A program made the translations under genes and the position numbers. Source: CBDCRK01 sp965220955 (GTDB lineage: Bacteria > Desulfobacterota > Binatia > Bin18 > CBDCRK01). From it: a DNA stretch of 42,517 nt. The notes beneath the pieces were generated by a model, which saw only the letters and a list, made by a program, of their open reading frames with translations, was not told the DNA's origin and did not search any database. Below are positions 19,883 to 28,402 of the stretch, in pieces. Position 1 is the first letter of the stretch. The number at the start of each line of letters is the position of its first letter. Location: positions 1 through 42,517 of the forward strand of contig CBDCRK010000033.1 in the NCBI GenBank assembly GCA_965220955.1. Reading direction: 5' to 3'.

Positions 19883-21124
19883 TCATCCCACGGCTCGGAG
19901 CGTTACCTTGTCGTTCCAAAAGCGCACAAGGCGCTCAGTGTGGAAGCCAAGAGTCCCCACCTGCCAAAGGACAATAAGGAAAAAGGTCGTCTCTGGGATA
20001 CCTGCGATCAACCCCACCATAAAGAGCGGTAGGTTGATGTTCCGGCGTGAAATGAATGTGCGCATTCGCACATCAAGCGGCGTATAGCCGTGGATCGACC
20101 GCCCGGTGCGCCAGTTGAAAAGCGCGGCAACAACCCGGTCGAGGGAGTAGAAGGCAAGCATCCATACAGCCGCCTGGAAGACCGGCGAGGCCATATGGCC
20201 GCTGCTGAGGGCCCAGGCCCAGGCCAAGTACCAGATCGGCGGGTGAATAATGTCGAGGCCATGATCGAGCAAGTTGCCAACCCAGGAGGAGCGGAAAGTG
20301 AGACGAGCCAGTTTGCCGTCGATGGAGTCGAGCACGCTCATGGTGTAGGCCAGCAAAAACCCAGTCACCCAACGGCCCTGAGCAAAGAGGGGGACTGCGG
20401 CAAAGGTGAGAAAGACGCTAAAAAGCGTCACCACGTTGGGATGGACACGCCAGCGCGCCAGCGGCCGGACTGCTCTCCAGACAAGAGGAGGGTAAACATA
20501 CTTAGTGAAGAAGTCAGTTGAACCTTTGTAGTTCGACCAAAAGAGGAACCGTTCGGCTCGGTCCCGGCTTGCTTCATCGGGGATACGAAAGAGATAAGGA
20601 GGTAACTGACGACGGAGCTTCTTGATATAGGCAGGGACCTCATCCAGAGGCAGTTCTTTAAAGCTACCTTGCTTGAGGCCGGTTTCAGCCAGCGCGAGCA
20701 GACGCCTGTCTGCCTGTTCGGCGGCAGGCATGTTGCCTTCGAAGCGTATTACCGCTGTGCGCTCGGGTCCCTCACCCCCTTGCGCCACAAAGGAGCCTGT
20801 CTGTTCCCCCATGTACCGCAACAGGCGTGAATCGACAACCGCGTCAGCCTCAAGGGCAAGAAGCGGCTCTCTCTGGGTGTTCTCAACTGCCTGGGCAAGT
20901 TGTTCCGCTAATGGCCGTGGGTCCCGTAACCAGCGTAAGGGGAGGTTCTCTGTGAGACTCTCCGGAAGTGATGGAAGAGAGGATGTTCCAGAGAGAAGCT
21001 GTACACAAACCTCGGTTGGCTCGATACGGGCTTCAACAATCGCGTGGAGCTGGCGTTCGAGGAGCATCATGCCAAATATTGGGAGCTGGCTCCTCGGATC
21101 CGTCGCGTCAATCCAAAGACGCAT
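19883..21124 (-). CDS. CDP-alcohol phosphatidyltransferase with extra N-terminal domain
   Basis: 413 residues, ATG preceded by GGAGG. The C-terminal half (about 205-410) is an integral membrane CDP-alcohol phosphotransferase. It has the full catalytic signature D266-x2-D269-G270-x2-A-R274-x8-G283-x3-D287-x3-D291, seen in DSIDGKLARL and GNLLDHGLD. The N-terminal ~190 residues (MRLWIDATDPRSQLPIFGMM, 'LLALEADAVVDSRLLRYMG') resemble a degenerate nucleotidyltransferase without the usual Gly-rich loop. In some archaea and thermophiles a real cytidylyltransferase is fused at this position (inositol-phosphate enzymes). Here the active-looking transferase is the separate gene at 17312. The enzyme would join a CDP-activated unit to an alcohol or lipid at the inner membrane. 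GT2 lies 80 bp upstream on the same strand. Confidence 0.85.
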   Translation of the reverse strand: MRLWIDATDPRSQLPIFGMMLLERQLHAIVEARIEPTEVCVQLLSGTSSLPSLPESLTENLPLRWLRDPRPLAEQLAQAVENTQREPLLALEADAVVDSRLLRYMGEQTGSFVAQGGEGPERTAVIRFEGNMPAAEQADRRLLALAETGLKQGSFKELPLDEVPAYIKKLRRQLPPYLFRIPDEASRDRAERFLFWSNYKGSTDFFTKYVYPPLVWRAVRPLARWRVHPNVVTLFSVFLTFAAVPLFAQGRWVTGFLLAYTMSVLDSIDGKLARLTFRSSWVGNLLDHGLDIIHPPIWYLAWAWALSSGHMASPVFQAAVWMLAFYSLDRVVAALFNWRTGRSIHGYTPLDVRMRTFISRRNINLPLFMVGLIAGIPETTFFLIVLWQVGTLGFHTERLVRFWNDKVTLRAVG

Positions 21125-21204
21125 GACAACGGACCTCCTTTCCCCTATACTGCGCTCGGGTCAGAGACAACAAAAACAAAATCTATGTGGCTCTAGATCG
21201 AGCG

Positions 21205-22263
21205 TCAACCCACCCGCCCCTCATAGCGCCGACTTGGTGGTTGTTGCATAAGGCTGGCAAGCAGCTCCTGTTGCAATCGCGACCCAACGCCGTGGCGCAA
21301 AGGAGATCGCAAAAAATATTTCCAGGCGGTCCAGCCCATACCAGCCCATGCTGCCCAACAGGCCTGCACCCACTTCTCACTGATCGCTCGTAAAAACGCC
21401 CGCTCCTCATAGCGCCGCGTTTGTAGATTGGCCTCTTGCAACTTCAGTAACCAGGCCTCGGCCCATTCTAGATACTCGCGGTCAGGCGTGAACCGCAATT
21501 TCCGCATACGAGAAAGGGTCAAGTGGGAGACCAGGTCGGCCTGGCTGAAGGCAATGCCTAGCTCATCAAGCTGAGTACTAATGATTTCCTGCTTTTTGCT
21601 ATCCCCCAGCTCCGTGGTTTGACTGGTGATCTGATCAGGGTGGACACGACCAAAGACCAGTATTTGTGGCAGGTTGCCCAGCTTGTACTTGTTGGCAAGA
21701 CGCACATGGAGTTCATAATCCTGGCACCGCGGGTAGTCATTGCGGTACCCATACTCTTGCAAGATAGCGGTCCTGGCCATAATCGAACGGTTGCTTAGGC
21801 AGCACCGGAACAAGAGCTGAACGTGGACGTCTTCGGGGGATACTGGCTGCCGCTTGATTTTTCTTAAGGGACGGCTCTGCTCGTCGATTGCCTGATCCCA
21901 GCTGCCTACCTGGGCATAGTCCGGATGGCCATCCAGAAAGGCCACCTGCTTCTCCAAGCGTTTCGGCAGAGCAAGATCGTCGCTATCCAGCATTGCCATA
22001 TACTCGCCACGCGCCAGCTGGAGCCCTTTGTTGCGTGTTTTTGGTATGCCCAAATTCTGTTCGTTGCAGACTATGCGCATGCGCGGGTCGGTATAGGACC
22101 GCAGAATGTCTAGGCTACGATCAGTAGAGCCATCATCGATGAGAAGCACTTCGTAGTTAGAAAAACTTTGGACTAAAACACTGTCGATGGCAGCGCCAAT
22201 GTAGCGTTCACGGTTATACACCGGGATAAAGACAGTGACTTTAGGTGGATCACCAGCGGTCAT
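21205..22263 (-). CDS. Family 2 glycosyltransferase
   Basis: 352 residues. The GT-A fold begins 'KVTVFIPVYNRERYIGAAI', followed by 'NYEVLLIDDGSTDRSLDIL', 'NLGIPKTRNKGLQLARGEY' and the metal-binding 'MAMLDSDDLALPKRLEKQV'. The C-terminal third is helical and variable. No membrane helices are seen, so the enzyme is cytosolic or membrane-associated. GT2 enzymes transfer sugars from nucleotide-sugars to glycans or lipids. It is co-oriented with the CDP-alcohol phosphatidyltransferase downstream and divergent from the kinase-fold gene 61 bp away. This placement supports work on a surface lipid or oligosaccharide. Confidence 0.92.
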   Translation of the reverse strand: MTAGDPPKVTVFIPVYNRERYIGAAIDSVLVQSFSNYEVLLIDDGSTDRSLDILRSYTDPRMRIVCNEQNLGIPKTRNKGLQLARGEYMAMLDSDDLALPKRLEKQVAFLDGHPDYAQVGSWDQAIDEQSRPLRKIKRQPVSPEDVHVQLLFRCCLSNRSIMARTAILQEYGYRNDYPRCQDYELHVRLANKYKLGNLPQILVFGRVHPDQITSQTTELGDSKKQEIISTQLDELGIAFSQADLVSHLTLSRMRKLRFTPDREYLEWAEAWLLKLQEANLQTRRYEERAFLRAISEKWVQACWAAWAGMGWTAWKYFLRSPLRHGVGSRLQQELLASLMQQPPSRRYEGRVG

Positions 22264-22324
22264 GGACTTTGTGCTCCGGTATTGCTTATCATAAAAGCAG
22301 ACTCAAGCATAAATTCTGCCAATA

Positions 22325-23140
22325 ATGTCCTATCAAGGCTCCGTACAACAAAAGTCCCCCTACCCGCTCAAGCGAGTTCGCTACTTCCTGTCGCGCCTGT
22401 TCGGGAGCCGCCTGCAGAGGTCTCACCACCTCTACTTTGTGACCGTGAATGGGCAACGCTTCAAGCGGCTCATTCTGCGCGATTCCTACCTTGCCGCCGA
22501 AATCGAGCGAAACCTCAAACGCTTTGGAACAAGCGCGTACCTTCCCCCGCTGGTCACCCGCTACGAGAATGAGATCTGGGTCGAGTTTGTCAACGGCAGC
22601 CCTATCCGAACGGTAGACGTACGTCTGGTTGAAAAGATAGCGGACTTCTATGCTGCCGTGTACGCTCGGCGACCAAGACAGGTAAACACCGCCGAGTTTC
22701 CCTTTGCGCGCCAGTTGCATCAGGACCTACGCTTTCTCAATCAGGTAGGGGTACTTGCTGACAGTGCCTGCCAAGGGCTCAACACAACCGCGGAGCGCTT
22801 GGCCCCCAAGAGGATCTGGGTAGGTTTCGACTACACCGATCCGGTACTCAAGAACTTCGTGCTTACCCAGGACCCTGATCGGGTGTGCGCCGTGGATGTG
22901 GAAGGTTTGGCGGACGACCAGCTCATGGGAATGGGTGTGGCAAAAGCATGTGTTCGTTGGTTGGAGCCCTTTCAGCAAGTCTTCTTTGCGCATATGGCCC
23001 GTGAGGGTGTTCCCGACTTCCAGTTCTACTTTCCCTTTGTCGAGCTCTGCTTTCTTGCCAAGTGGATGAAGAGGAGCTTCTTCGAGAAGAAGTGGAAAGT
23101 CATTGATCCCGTTCTTTTTGAGCGCTTCCGCCATCTCTAA
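22325..23140 (+). CDS. Kinase-fold (APH/LPS-kinase-like) protein
   Basis: 271 residues. The N-lobe is short with a lysine-rich beta strand region (VTVNGQRFKRLILRDSYLAA). The catalytic-loop-like segment 'IWVGFDYTDPVLKNFVL' holds Asp172 and Asn177 in the D-x4-N spacing of aminoglycoside/choline/LPS kinases. 'VCAVDVEGLADD' holds the metal-binding Asp191. The usual His two residues before the catalytic Asp is Tyr170, which is atypical. It likely phosphorylates a small molecule, sugar or lipid; choline or ethanolamine kinase activity would fit the nearby cytidylyltransferase and CDP-alcohol transferase but is unproven. Its stop overlaps the stop of the convergent oxygenase gene. Confidence 0.6.
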   Translation: MSYQGSVQQKSPYPLKRVRYFLSRLFGSRLQRSHHLYFVTVNGQRFKRLILRDSYLAAEIERNLKRFGTSAYLPPLVTRYENEIWVEFVNGSPIRTVDVRLVEKIADFYAAVYARRPRQVNTAEFPFARQLHQDLRFLNQVGVLADSACQGLNTTAERLAPKRIWVGFDYTDPVLKNFVLTQDPDRVCAVDVEGLADDQLMGMGVAKACVRWLEPFQQVFFAHMAREGVPDFQFYFPFVELCFLAKWMKRSFFEKKWKVIDPVLFERFRHL

Positions 23141-23850
23141 TAGTCCTTGGGCGGGCTGCCGAACAGGCGCTGCAAGCGGTCGATAGGCGTGAAGCGGTTA
23201 ATCACAACAATGAAGACCTTGCGCATGCGGTCTTGTGGGCAGCGGATCTCGCGTACGCCATGCCAGGAATACTTTTTCCGCGCGAACAGCAGACTATGGT
23301 TTCCCAGTGCCTGCGAGGAGATGGTGTGTTCAAAGTCAGCAAAACCGGGTGCCGACTTGCGCTGGAAGCGCCCACCGTCGTCAAGAATCAGCGTCTCCCC
23401 GCCCCAGGCAGGGTCCCAGTCCTGGGGAGTATTAAAATAGAAGATGTGAGAGCCAAGTTTGCGCTTGCTATCACAGTGTGGCGAGACAGAACAGCCGCTG
23501 GGCGTGTAGTGCCAGTGAAAGCATAGTTCGAGTGAACGAACACCAATGAATCGGCACAAAAAGGCTTGATAGTTCTCTCCTTGAAGTTCCCTAATAAACT
23601 CCTTCCAAGGCTGTGCCACGTTGAGATCATCGCGGTATTCGAGGGTGAAACGATCATGGCTCTGCTGGCCATGCGCTCGTTTCACTCCAAAGAGGGGGGT
23701 AAATAGGGACACGTTGGGCAGTGTGCCGAGCAGGTGTCGATACCCCGCCTCGGTCAAGAGTCCTTCAGGGTTAGCCCAGGGATAGGGCTGGCGAGACCGG
23801 AAAGAAACAGGATCAATGGCCTTGAGTCGGGCAAAATCCAGATAGGTCAT
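23137..23850 (-). CDS. 2-oxoglutarate/Fe(II)-dependent oxygenase
   Basis: 237 residues. The iron facial triad is visible as His125 and Asp127 in SPHCDSKRK and His197 in YSWHGVREI. A downstream basic residue (Arg208 or Arg210 in QDRMRKVF) would bind 2-oxoglutarate. The sheet around 'GSHIFYFNTPQDWDPAWGGE' and 'LLFARKKYSWHGV' is typical of prolyl-4-hydroxylase-like oxygenases. It hydroxylates or otherwise oxidises a substrate with O2 in the cytosol. Its ATG overlaps the TGA of the upstream phosphoglycerate mutase (ATGA), and the two are 4-nt coupled. The substrate is probably a component made by the neighbouring glycan/lipid genes, which is inference. Confidence 0.82.
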   Translation of the reverse strand: MTYLDFARLKAIDPVSFRSRQPYPWANPEGLLTEAGYRHLLGTLPNVSLFTPLFGVKRAHGQQSHDRFTLEYRDDLNVAQPWKEFIRELQGENYQAFLCRFIGVRSLELCFHWHYTPSGCSVSPHCDSKRKLGSHIFYFNTPQDWDPAWGGETLILDDGGRFQRKSAPGFADFEHTISSQALGNHSLLFARKKYSWHGVREIRCPQDRMRKVFIVVINRFTPIDRLQRLFGSPPKDY

Positions 23851-24614
23851 AGATAATCCTTCTCAGAAGCCTGCTGAATCCACTGGCCAAATTGTGACTG
23901 TACCCATTGCTTCCATTTTGGACGCGGCCTGAGATAGGCGTGTTGCAGAGGCTGGGCATCCTTGTCCAGTTCGTAAACCAGGGGTTCTCCAGTGGGGATT
24001 ACCACTTTGGGGATGTCCGCGTCGGCAACATTGTCAAGATATTTGCGCAGCCCGCGCAGACTGTTCCCATGTGCAACAATGAGAATACGTTTCCCCTGTC
24101 GGATCTCAGGCACAATAACGTTGTGCCAATAGGGCAGAACGCGCGCAAGCGTGTCTTGCAAGCTTTCCGTGAGTGGCAGCTCCGCCCGAGCAAGGGTGGC
24201 ATAGCGTGGGTCGTGCCCGGGAAAGCGTGCGTCACTGGTATCGAGCGCAGGCGGCCGTACATCGAAGTGTCGCTGCCAGATAAGCACTTGTTTGAGACCG
24301 TATTTCCTTACGGCTTGCCACCAGCTTAGACCCTGTAGCGCTCCGTAATGGCGCTCATTGAGGCGCCAGCTTCTCCTTATGGGAATCTGCTTCAGACCCA
24401 TGGTATCAAGCACAAGGCAAAGGGTTTCAATAGCGCGGTTGAGATACGAGGTGAAGCACAGATCAAAGGTATATTCCTGGGCCTTGAGAAGTTGGCCTAC
24501 GCCCTTGGCCTGAACCACTCCTCGTGTACTCAAAGCCACATCGGTCCAGCCGGTAAACCGGTTTTCGCGATTCCAAACACTTTTACCGTGACGAAGGAGT
24601 ATGAGTGGGGTCAT
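23847..24614 (-). CDS. 2,3-bisphosphoglycerate-dependent phosphoglycerate mutase-like
   Basis: 255 residues, near the normal length. Catalytic His9 lies in 'PLILLRHGKSVWNRENRFTG', Arg60 in TSYLNRAIET, Glu87 in RLNERHYGALQG and His182 in 'ILIVAHGNSLRGLRKYL'. This is the full dPGM active site. The sequence TGWTDVALS is also a dPGM hallmark. It interconverts 3- and 2-phosphoglycerate in glycolysis. The context is unusual: it is translationally coupled to a 2OG oxygenase and follows the ELM1-fusion gene by only 6 bp. It may therefore be a paralogue recruited to act on another phosphorylated intermediate such as a phosphoglycerate-derived headgroup. The active site alone cannot separate these options. 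Confidence 0.85.
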   Translation of the reverse strand: MTPLILLRHGKSVWNRENRFTGWTDVALSTRGVVQAKGVGQLLKAQEYTFDLCFTSYLNRAIETLCLVLDTMGLKQIPIRRSWRLNERHYGALQGLSWWQAVRKYGLKQVLIWQRHFDVRPPALDTSDARFPGHDPRYATLARAELPLTESLQDTLARVLPYWHNVIVPEIRQGKRILIVAHGNSLRGLRKYLDNVADADIPKVVIPTGEPLVYELDKDAQPLQHAYLRPRPKWKQWVQSQFGQWIQQASEKDYL

Positions 24615-24620
24615 TATTCT

Positions 24621-26918
24621 TTACCGGAACCCAGCTTCGCTAGAGCCCAAAAGTACCCGTACCCTACGGACCACTTCGTCGATTTCACGCAGTGGAAGAT
24701 GTTGTCCGATTTTCCAGGGCTCCCCAAAGAAGCGGGCAAGACCCCGGCGGACCAGCGTTTGGTGTAGCACGTTCAGATCGCGCCCGGGCCGGATAAGGCC
24801 GCGTTCGATGAGCCGGGCACAGAGATATTCCAGGCATCCCTGAGGTCGCGCCGTCCCGCGTTTATTCAACCGACGTGTCTGAGCGCGGGCAACCAGCCAT
24901 TCTTTGAGCCACACTTTCAGGCCAGGCGGTCGCTCGGGCAGAAGGTAAATATATACCGGCTTGCCGGTAGCAGCGGCTTCTGCCAGCATGGACTCGCTTT
25001 CTCCGGTAACCACCAGCACATCCGCCAAGGCCAGGTAGGCCAGATACGGGTTATCCTGCTGCCCTGGCTGCCACCGGTATATATCATGGGATTCGCCGAG
25101 GCCAACACTTAATGCCTTGGTAGCCTCCAGTCCCGTCCGAGGGCTTGTAGTAGCAAACACAAAGCCTCCTGCAGCCTGAGCAAAGGCTCGCACTTCTTCA
25201 CCCATACGCTGTGCCGTTTCTGCATCTAGGTAATGCAACGCCGATGTCCCGCCAACCAGCAGGGCAATACGCGGATGAGGAGCATTAGCAAATAATCCCT
25301 GCCAGCGCTCGGCAGCCTGCACCAGTCGTTCGGTGATCACTGGGTTCAGAGGAGCGATAGTCTTGATCCGACGAGGATGAGGGGGCAAGCGAAAGTGAAC
25401 ACAAGTAACAACCAGGTCGAAGTGGTCGGCGATTTCACCTCCCTTCCGGCCCAGATGCACCAGCCGAGTATGACCTTGACTCTGTTTACCAATCCAGCGG
25501 GCCACGGGTGCGGCACGCCGCCCGGTAGCAATGACAAGATCGGGCCATGGCGGCATAAGCGGGGCTGAGCAACGCTTGTTCAGACTAATCAGGCTGGCAC
25601 TAAGCAGGTGGTTGCTCAAGCGGTTGAGGCCCTTAAAATGCAGTTCTTTGACTTCGTACGGCCAACCAAGAGCCTCTGCCAGGCCAACGGACTGGGTAGT
25701 GTGGCCGGGTTTGTGGTCGGTCAGCACCCACACCGTTGGGGGAGTGCCATAGCGGCGGCCTCCCTCACACGAGGCAGTGACTTTTCGCCCTATGGCTGTC
25801 CGAGTATGCAACACCAGTTTCCAGCAGACTTGTGGATGACGCGTGCTGGCGGCCTGGAAATGCGCCTGCCACCAGGATGGATCACGGACCCGGTTCCATA
25901 GCTGGGTGCCGTCAGGGAGGACTTTTGCCCGTGAATAAGGGCTAACCGTAGCGTACACAAACCGGCAGGCATAACCGAACAGATCTTCAATAACCCACGG
26001 TACGTCCTCGTCCGGCAAGTACTCTAATACCTCGGTGCATACAACCCCGTCGAACGGTCCAAAGGGCTGCTGAGAATTTTCCTTCCCCAGCCTGTAGTTC
26101 AGAATTGTTTGGGCTTCGGTTTTTGTTGCCAAGTCCTGTAGGTCTTCAGTCTCTGGACTCAGCACCGATCCGTCAGGCGCTTGCGGTTGGTTCTTGTTAG
26201 GATAACGGCAGGTCTCACTCAGTCGTACAAGTAACGCCGTATACTGGGCACTGGGGCGGGCAGAGTTAAACACCTGATACCCAGCGGCGTTAGCAGAACG
26301 TTCCAGATCCAGCCAAACATGGCCCACCGAGTTATGCTGGTAGGCATAGCGCCGCGGAAACGGCTGCCATGGCTGCGCGTGTATAGTTGTGTAGTGCAAG
26401 AGTTTGGAGAGGCCTGGCACATATTCCTCATCGCGGGCATTCCATTCAGGATCTAGCCGACCCCACTCGGTCTGTGCCTTGGCCTCCAGGGATTTTTTCC
26501 TCTGGCGCTGAGCTGCCTCAAGGGTCCATATCGAGGCCATATGACCGCAATCGATCAGCATCACTGAGGTATCTTGATCATTAATTGCCAAGAACCCGTG
26601 GCCATCCATGTCGATATCGAACAATTCTCCAGGATCGGCTAGATAGACCTGATCCACATCGTTATAGATTGCCCGCCCAGGGCCGATTGCCTGCCCAGGG
26701 TCCGCGGCAAAATGAGGAACGGCAAACCGATAGCTGGTAAAGCCGGTGAGCCACCCGCGCCGGTCAAAGCCAGCCAGTTCTTTCATGAGATAGATCTCAT
26801 AGACTCGGGACGGGTCCCGGACCTGTTCAATGGACCAGAGAAAAACCCGCTCAGCACGATATTGAGCCGGTTCAGTACCAACAAAGATACGCACCGGCGG
26901 CTTAGAGCTAGGAGTCAT
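24621..26918 (-). CDS. GT-like / methyltransferase-like / ELM1-family fusion protein
   Basis: The start is set at ATG 26918 (MTPSSKPPVRIFVGTEP); the open frame extends to 27026 (801 residues) but neither start has a strong Shine-Dalgarno. Residue numbers below are in the 801-residue frame. Region 1 (about 44-240) resembles a GT-A glycosyltransferase, with 'RIFVGTEPAQYRAERVFLWS' and a candidate metal motif D123-x-D125 in AIYNDVDQVYLADPGELF. Region 2 (about 245-420) has 'FDGVVCTEVLEYLPDEDVPW', the motif II/post-I end of a SAM methyltransferase, without a clear Gly-rich motif I. Region 3 (about 430-790) is an ELM1/GtrOC1-family domain: 'VWVLTDHKPGHTTQSVGLAE', 'HPRIALLVGGTSALHYLDA' and 'VLVVTGESESMLAEAAATG'. 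ELM1 domains are glycosyltransferase-like and linked to envelope glycans in bacteria. The upstream genes in this operon support such a role. Confidence 0.75.
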   Translation of the reverse strand: MTPSSKPPVRIFVGTEPAQYRAERVFLWSIEQVRDPSRVYEIYLMKELAGFDRRGWLTGFTSYRFAVPHFAADPGQAIGPGRAIYNDVDQVYLADPGELFDIDMDGHGFLAINDQDTSVMLIDCGHMASIWTLEAAQRQRKKSLEAKAQTEWGRLDPEWNARDEEYVPGLSKLLHYTTIHAQPWQPFPRRYAYQHNSVGHVWLDLERSANAAGYQVFNSARPSAQYTALLVRLSETCRYPNKNQPQAPDGSVLSPETEDLQDLATKTEAQTILNYRLGKENSQQPFGPFDGVVCTEVLEYLPDEDVPWVIEDLFGYACRFVYATVSPYSRAKVLPDGTQLWNRVRDPSWWQAHFQAASTRHPQVCWKLVLHTRTAIGRKVTASCEGGRRYGTPPTVWVLTDHKPGHTTQSVGLAEALGWPYEVKELHFKGLNRLSNHLLSASLISLNKRCSAPLMPPWPDLVIATGRRAAPVARWIGKQSQGHTRLVHLGRKGGEIADHFDLVVTCVHFRLPPHPRRIKTIAPLNPVITERLVQAAERWQGLFANAPHPRIALLVGGTSALHYLDAETAQRMGEEVRAFAQAAGGFVFATTSPRTGLEATKALSVGLGESHDIYRWQPGQQDNPYLAYLALADVLVVTGESESMLAEAAATGKPVYIYLLPERPPGLKVWLKEWLVARAQTRRLNKRGTARPQGCLEYLCARLIERGLIRPGRDLNVLHQTLVRRGLARFFGEPWKIGQHLPLREIDEVVRRVRVLLGSSEAGFR

Positions 26919-27114
26919 CCCATTCAACACGCCAAGAACCACACATTCTGGTTGCATCCGTACACCAGATGCACGATATTTGTCTATTCGGGGCCAAAAT
27001 CTTGTGATCACACGAGCACCTGTCACAATTGGGCTAACCTAGCATATCATCACTGCCCTTATAATATGCTATAGACACTATTTTACTGCCAATAGCTCGG
27101 AAAGGAGAGCCCGT

Positions 27115-28296
27115 ATGCCTGGACCGCTTGCTGGTTACCGCATTATCGATGTCACACAGATGCTCTCAGGCCCTATGGCCACCATGGTGCTGGCCGACCA
27201 AGGGGCGGACGTTATCAAGGTAGAGCCACCTGGGATGGGTGACCTGACACGTGCCCTCGGCGGGCCACGCGGCCTGGGGCCGCTCTTTGCCACCATCAAT
27301 CGCAACAAACGCTCGGTTGTGCTTAACCTCAAAGACCGCCGAGGGGTTGAGGTTCTCGAACACCTTGTTGCTGGCGCCGATCTCTTTGTGCAAAATTTCC
27401 GTCCCGGTGCCGCCGATAGGCTGGGGATCGGAGAGGCAAGGCTACGACGCATCAAGCCAGACCTTATCTATGTTTCCATCAGCGGTTTTGGCGAGTCGGG
27501 TCCCTACGTCCACAAGCGTGTCTATGATCCCGTGATCCAGGCGCTTTCCGGGCTGGCCTCCATCCAAGGGGATGCCGCCACTGGACGGCCGCGAATGATA
27601 CGACTGATTGTACCGGATAAGGTCACAGCTCTAACCGCAGCGCAGGCAATGACGGCGGCTCTGTTGGCACGGGAGCGAACTGGGGAAGGCCAGCATGTTC
27701 GCCTAGCCATGCTCGACGCGGTTATTGCTTTTCTCTGGCCCGAGGGCATGGCCCGCCATACCTTCATTAGCTCCGACAACGTTGTTGCCCGCCCGAACGA
27801 TGCACGAGATCTAGTCTTTGAAACGGCCAACGGGTATATCACAGTGGGGGCGGTTTCAGACGCAGAATGGGCAGGGCTAACACGCGCGTTAGAACACCCC
27901 GAGTGGCTAGACGATCCACGCTTTCACACCCCGGCGGGACGGGTAAAGCATCTCGACGCCCGTCTGGAACTGACCGCAGAGGTTCTCAAGGCCAGAAGCT
28001 CAGCCGAGTGGCTAGAACGTCTAGATGCAGAGCAGGTGCCCTGTGCTCCTATCCTGAGTCGCGAAGAGGTTATTATCAACGCCCAGGTAGCAGCCAATGA
28101 GCTTATTGTTGAATCAGATCACCCCTATGCAGGCCGGATGCGACAGGCTCGACCCGCGGCCCGGTTCGAACAGACGCCGGCGGAGCTTCGTCAGCCTGCT
28201 CCCCTGCTAGGCGAGCATACTGACGCCGTGCTCACGGAGGTCGGCATTTCTCCGGAGCAACTGGCCGAACTGCGAACGGCTGGAGCGGTGGCATAG
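27115..28296 (+). CDS. CaiB/BaiF family CoA-transferase
   Basis: 393 residues, ATG preceded by GGAAAGGAG. Family III CoA-transferase features are 'GYRIIDVTQMLSGPMATMVL', 'GADVIKVEPPGMGDLTR', 'NRNKRSVVLNLKDRRGVEVL' and 'GEGQHVRLAMLDAVIAF', in which the Asp of MLDA is the expected catalytic nucleophile. The C-terminal part 'QVPCAPILSREEVIINAQV' is typical of the family. It moves CoA between carboxylic acids through an aspartyl-CoA intermediate. It has its own ribosome site and is isolated by convergent neighbours. The presence of an amidohydrolase, isochorismatase-like hydrolase and MFS permease downstream suggests catabolism of an organic acid, but the substrate is not predictable. Confidence 0.92.
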   Translation: MPGPLAGYRIIDVTQMLSGPMATMVLADQGADVIKVEPPGMGDLTRALGGPRGLGPLFATINRNKRSVVLNLKDRRGVEVLEHLVAGADLFVQNFRPGAADRLGIGEARLRRIKPDLIYVSISGFGESGPYVHKRVYDPVIQALSGLASIQGDAATGRPRMIRLIVPDKVTALTAAQAMTAALLARERTGEGQHVRLAMLDAVIAFLWPEGMARHTFISSDNVVARPNDARDLVFETANGYITVGAVSDAEWAGLTRALEHPEWLDDPRFHTPAGRVKHLDARLELTAEVLKARSSAEWLERLDAEQVPCAPILSREEVIINAQVAANELIVESDHPYAGRMRQARPAARFEQTPAELRQPAPLLGEHTDAVLTEVGISPEQLAELRTAGAVA

Positions 28297-28402
28297 CGCC
28301 AGTCAACCAGCCACATATCACTGACTGTCAGAGCCTTTAGCTTAGCCTTCTTGTCAAAATTTTCATCCGGGGTGGTGAATCCCCGCTTCATGATAGGCTG
28401 AT

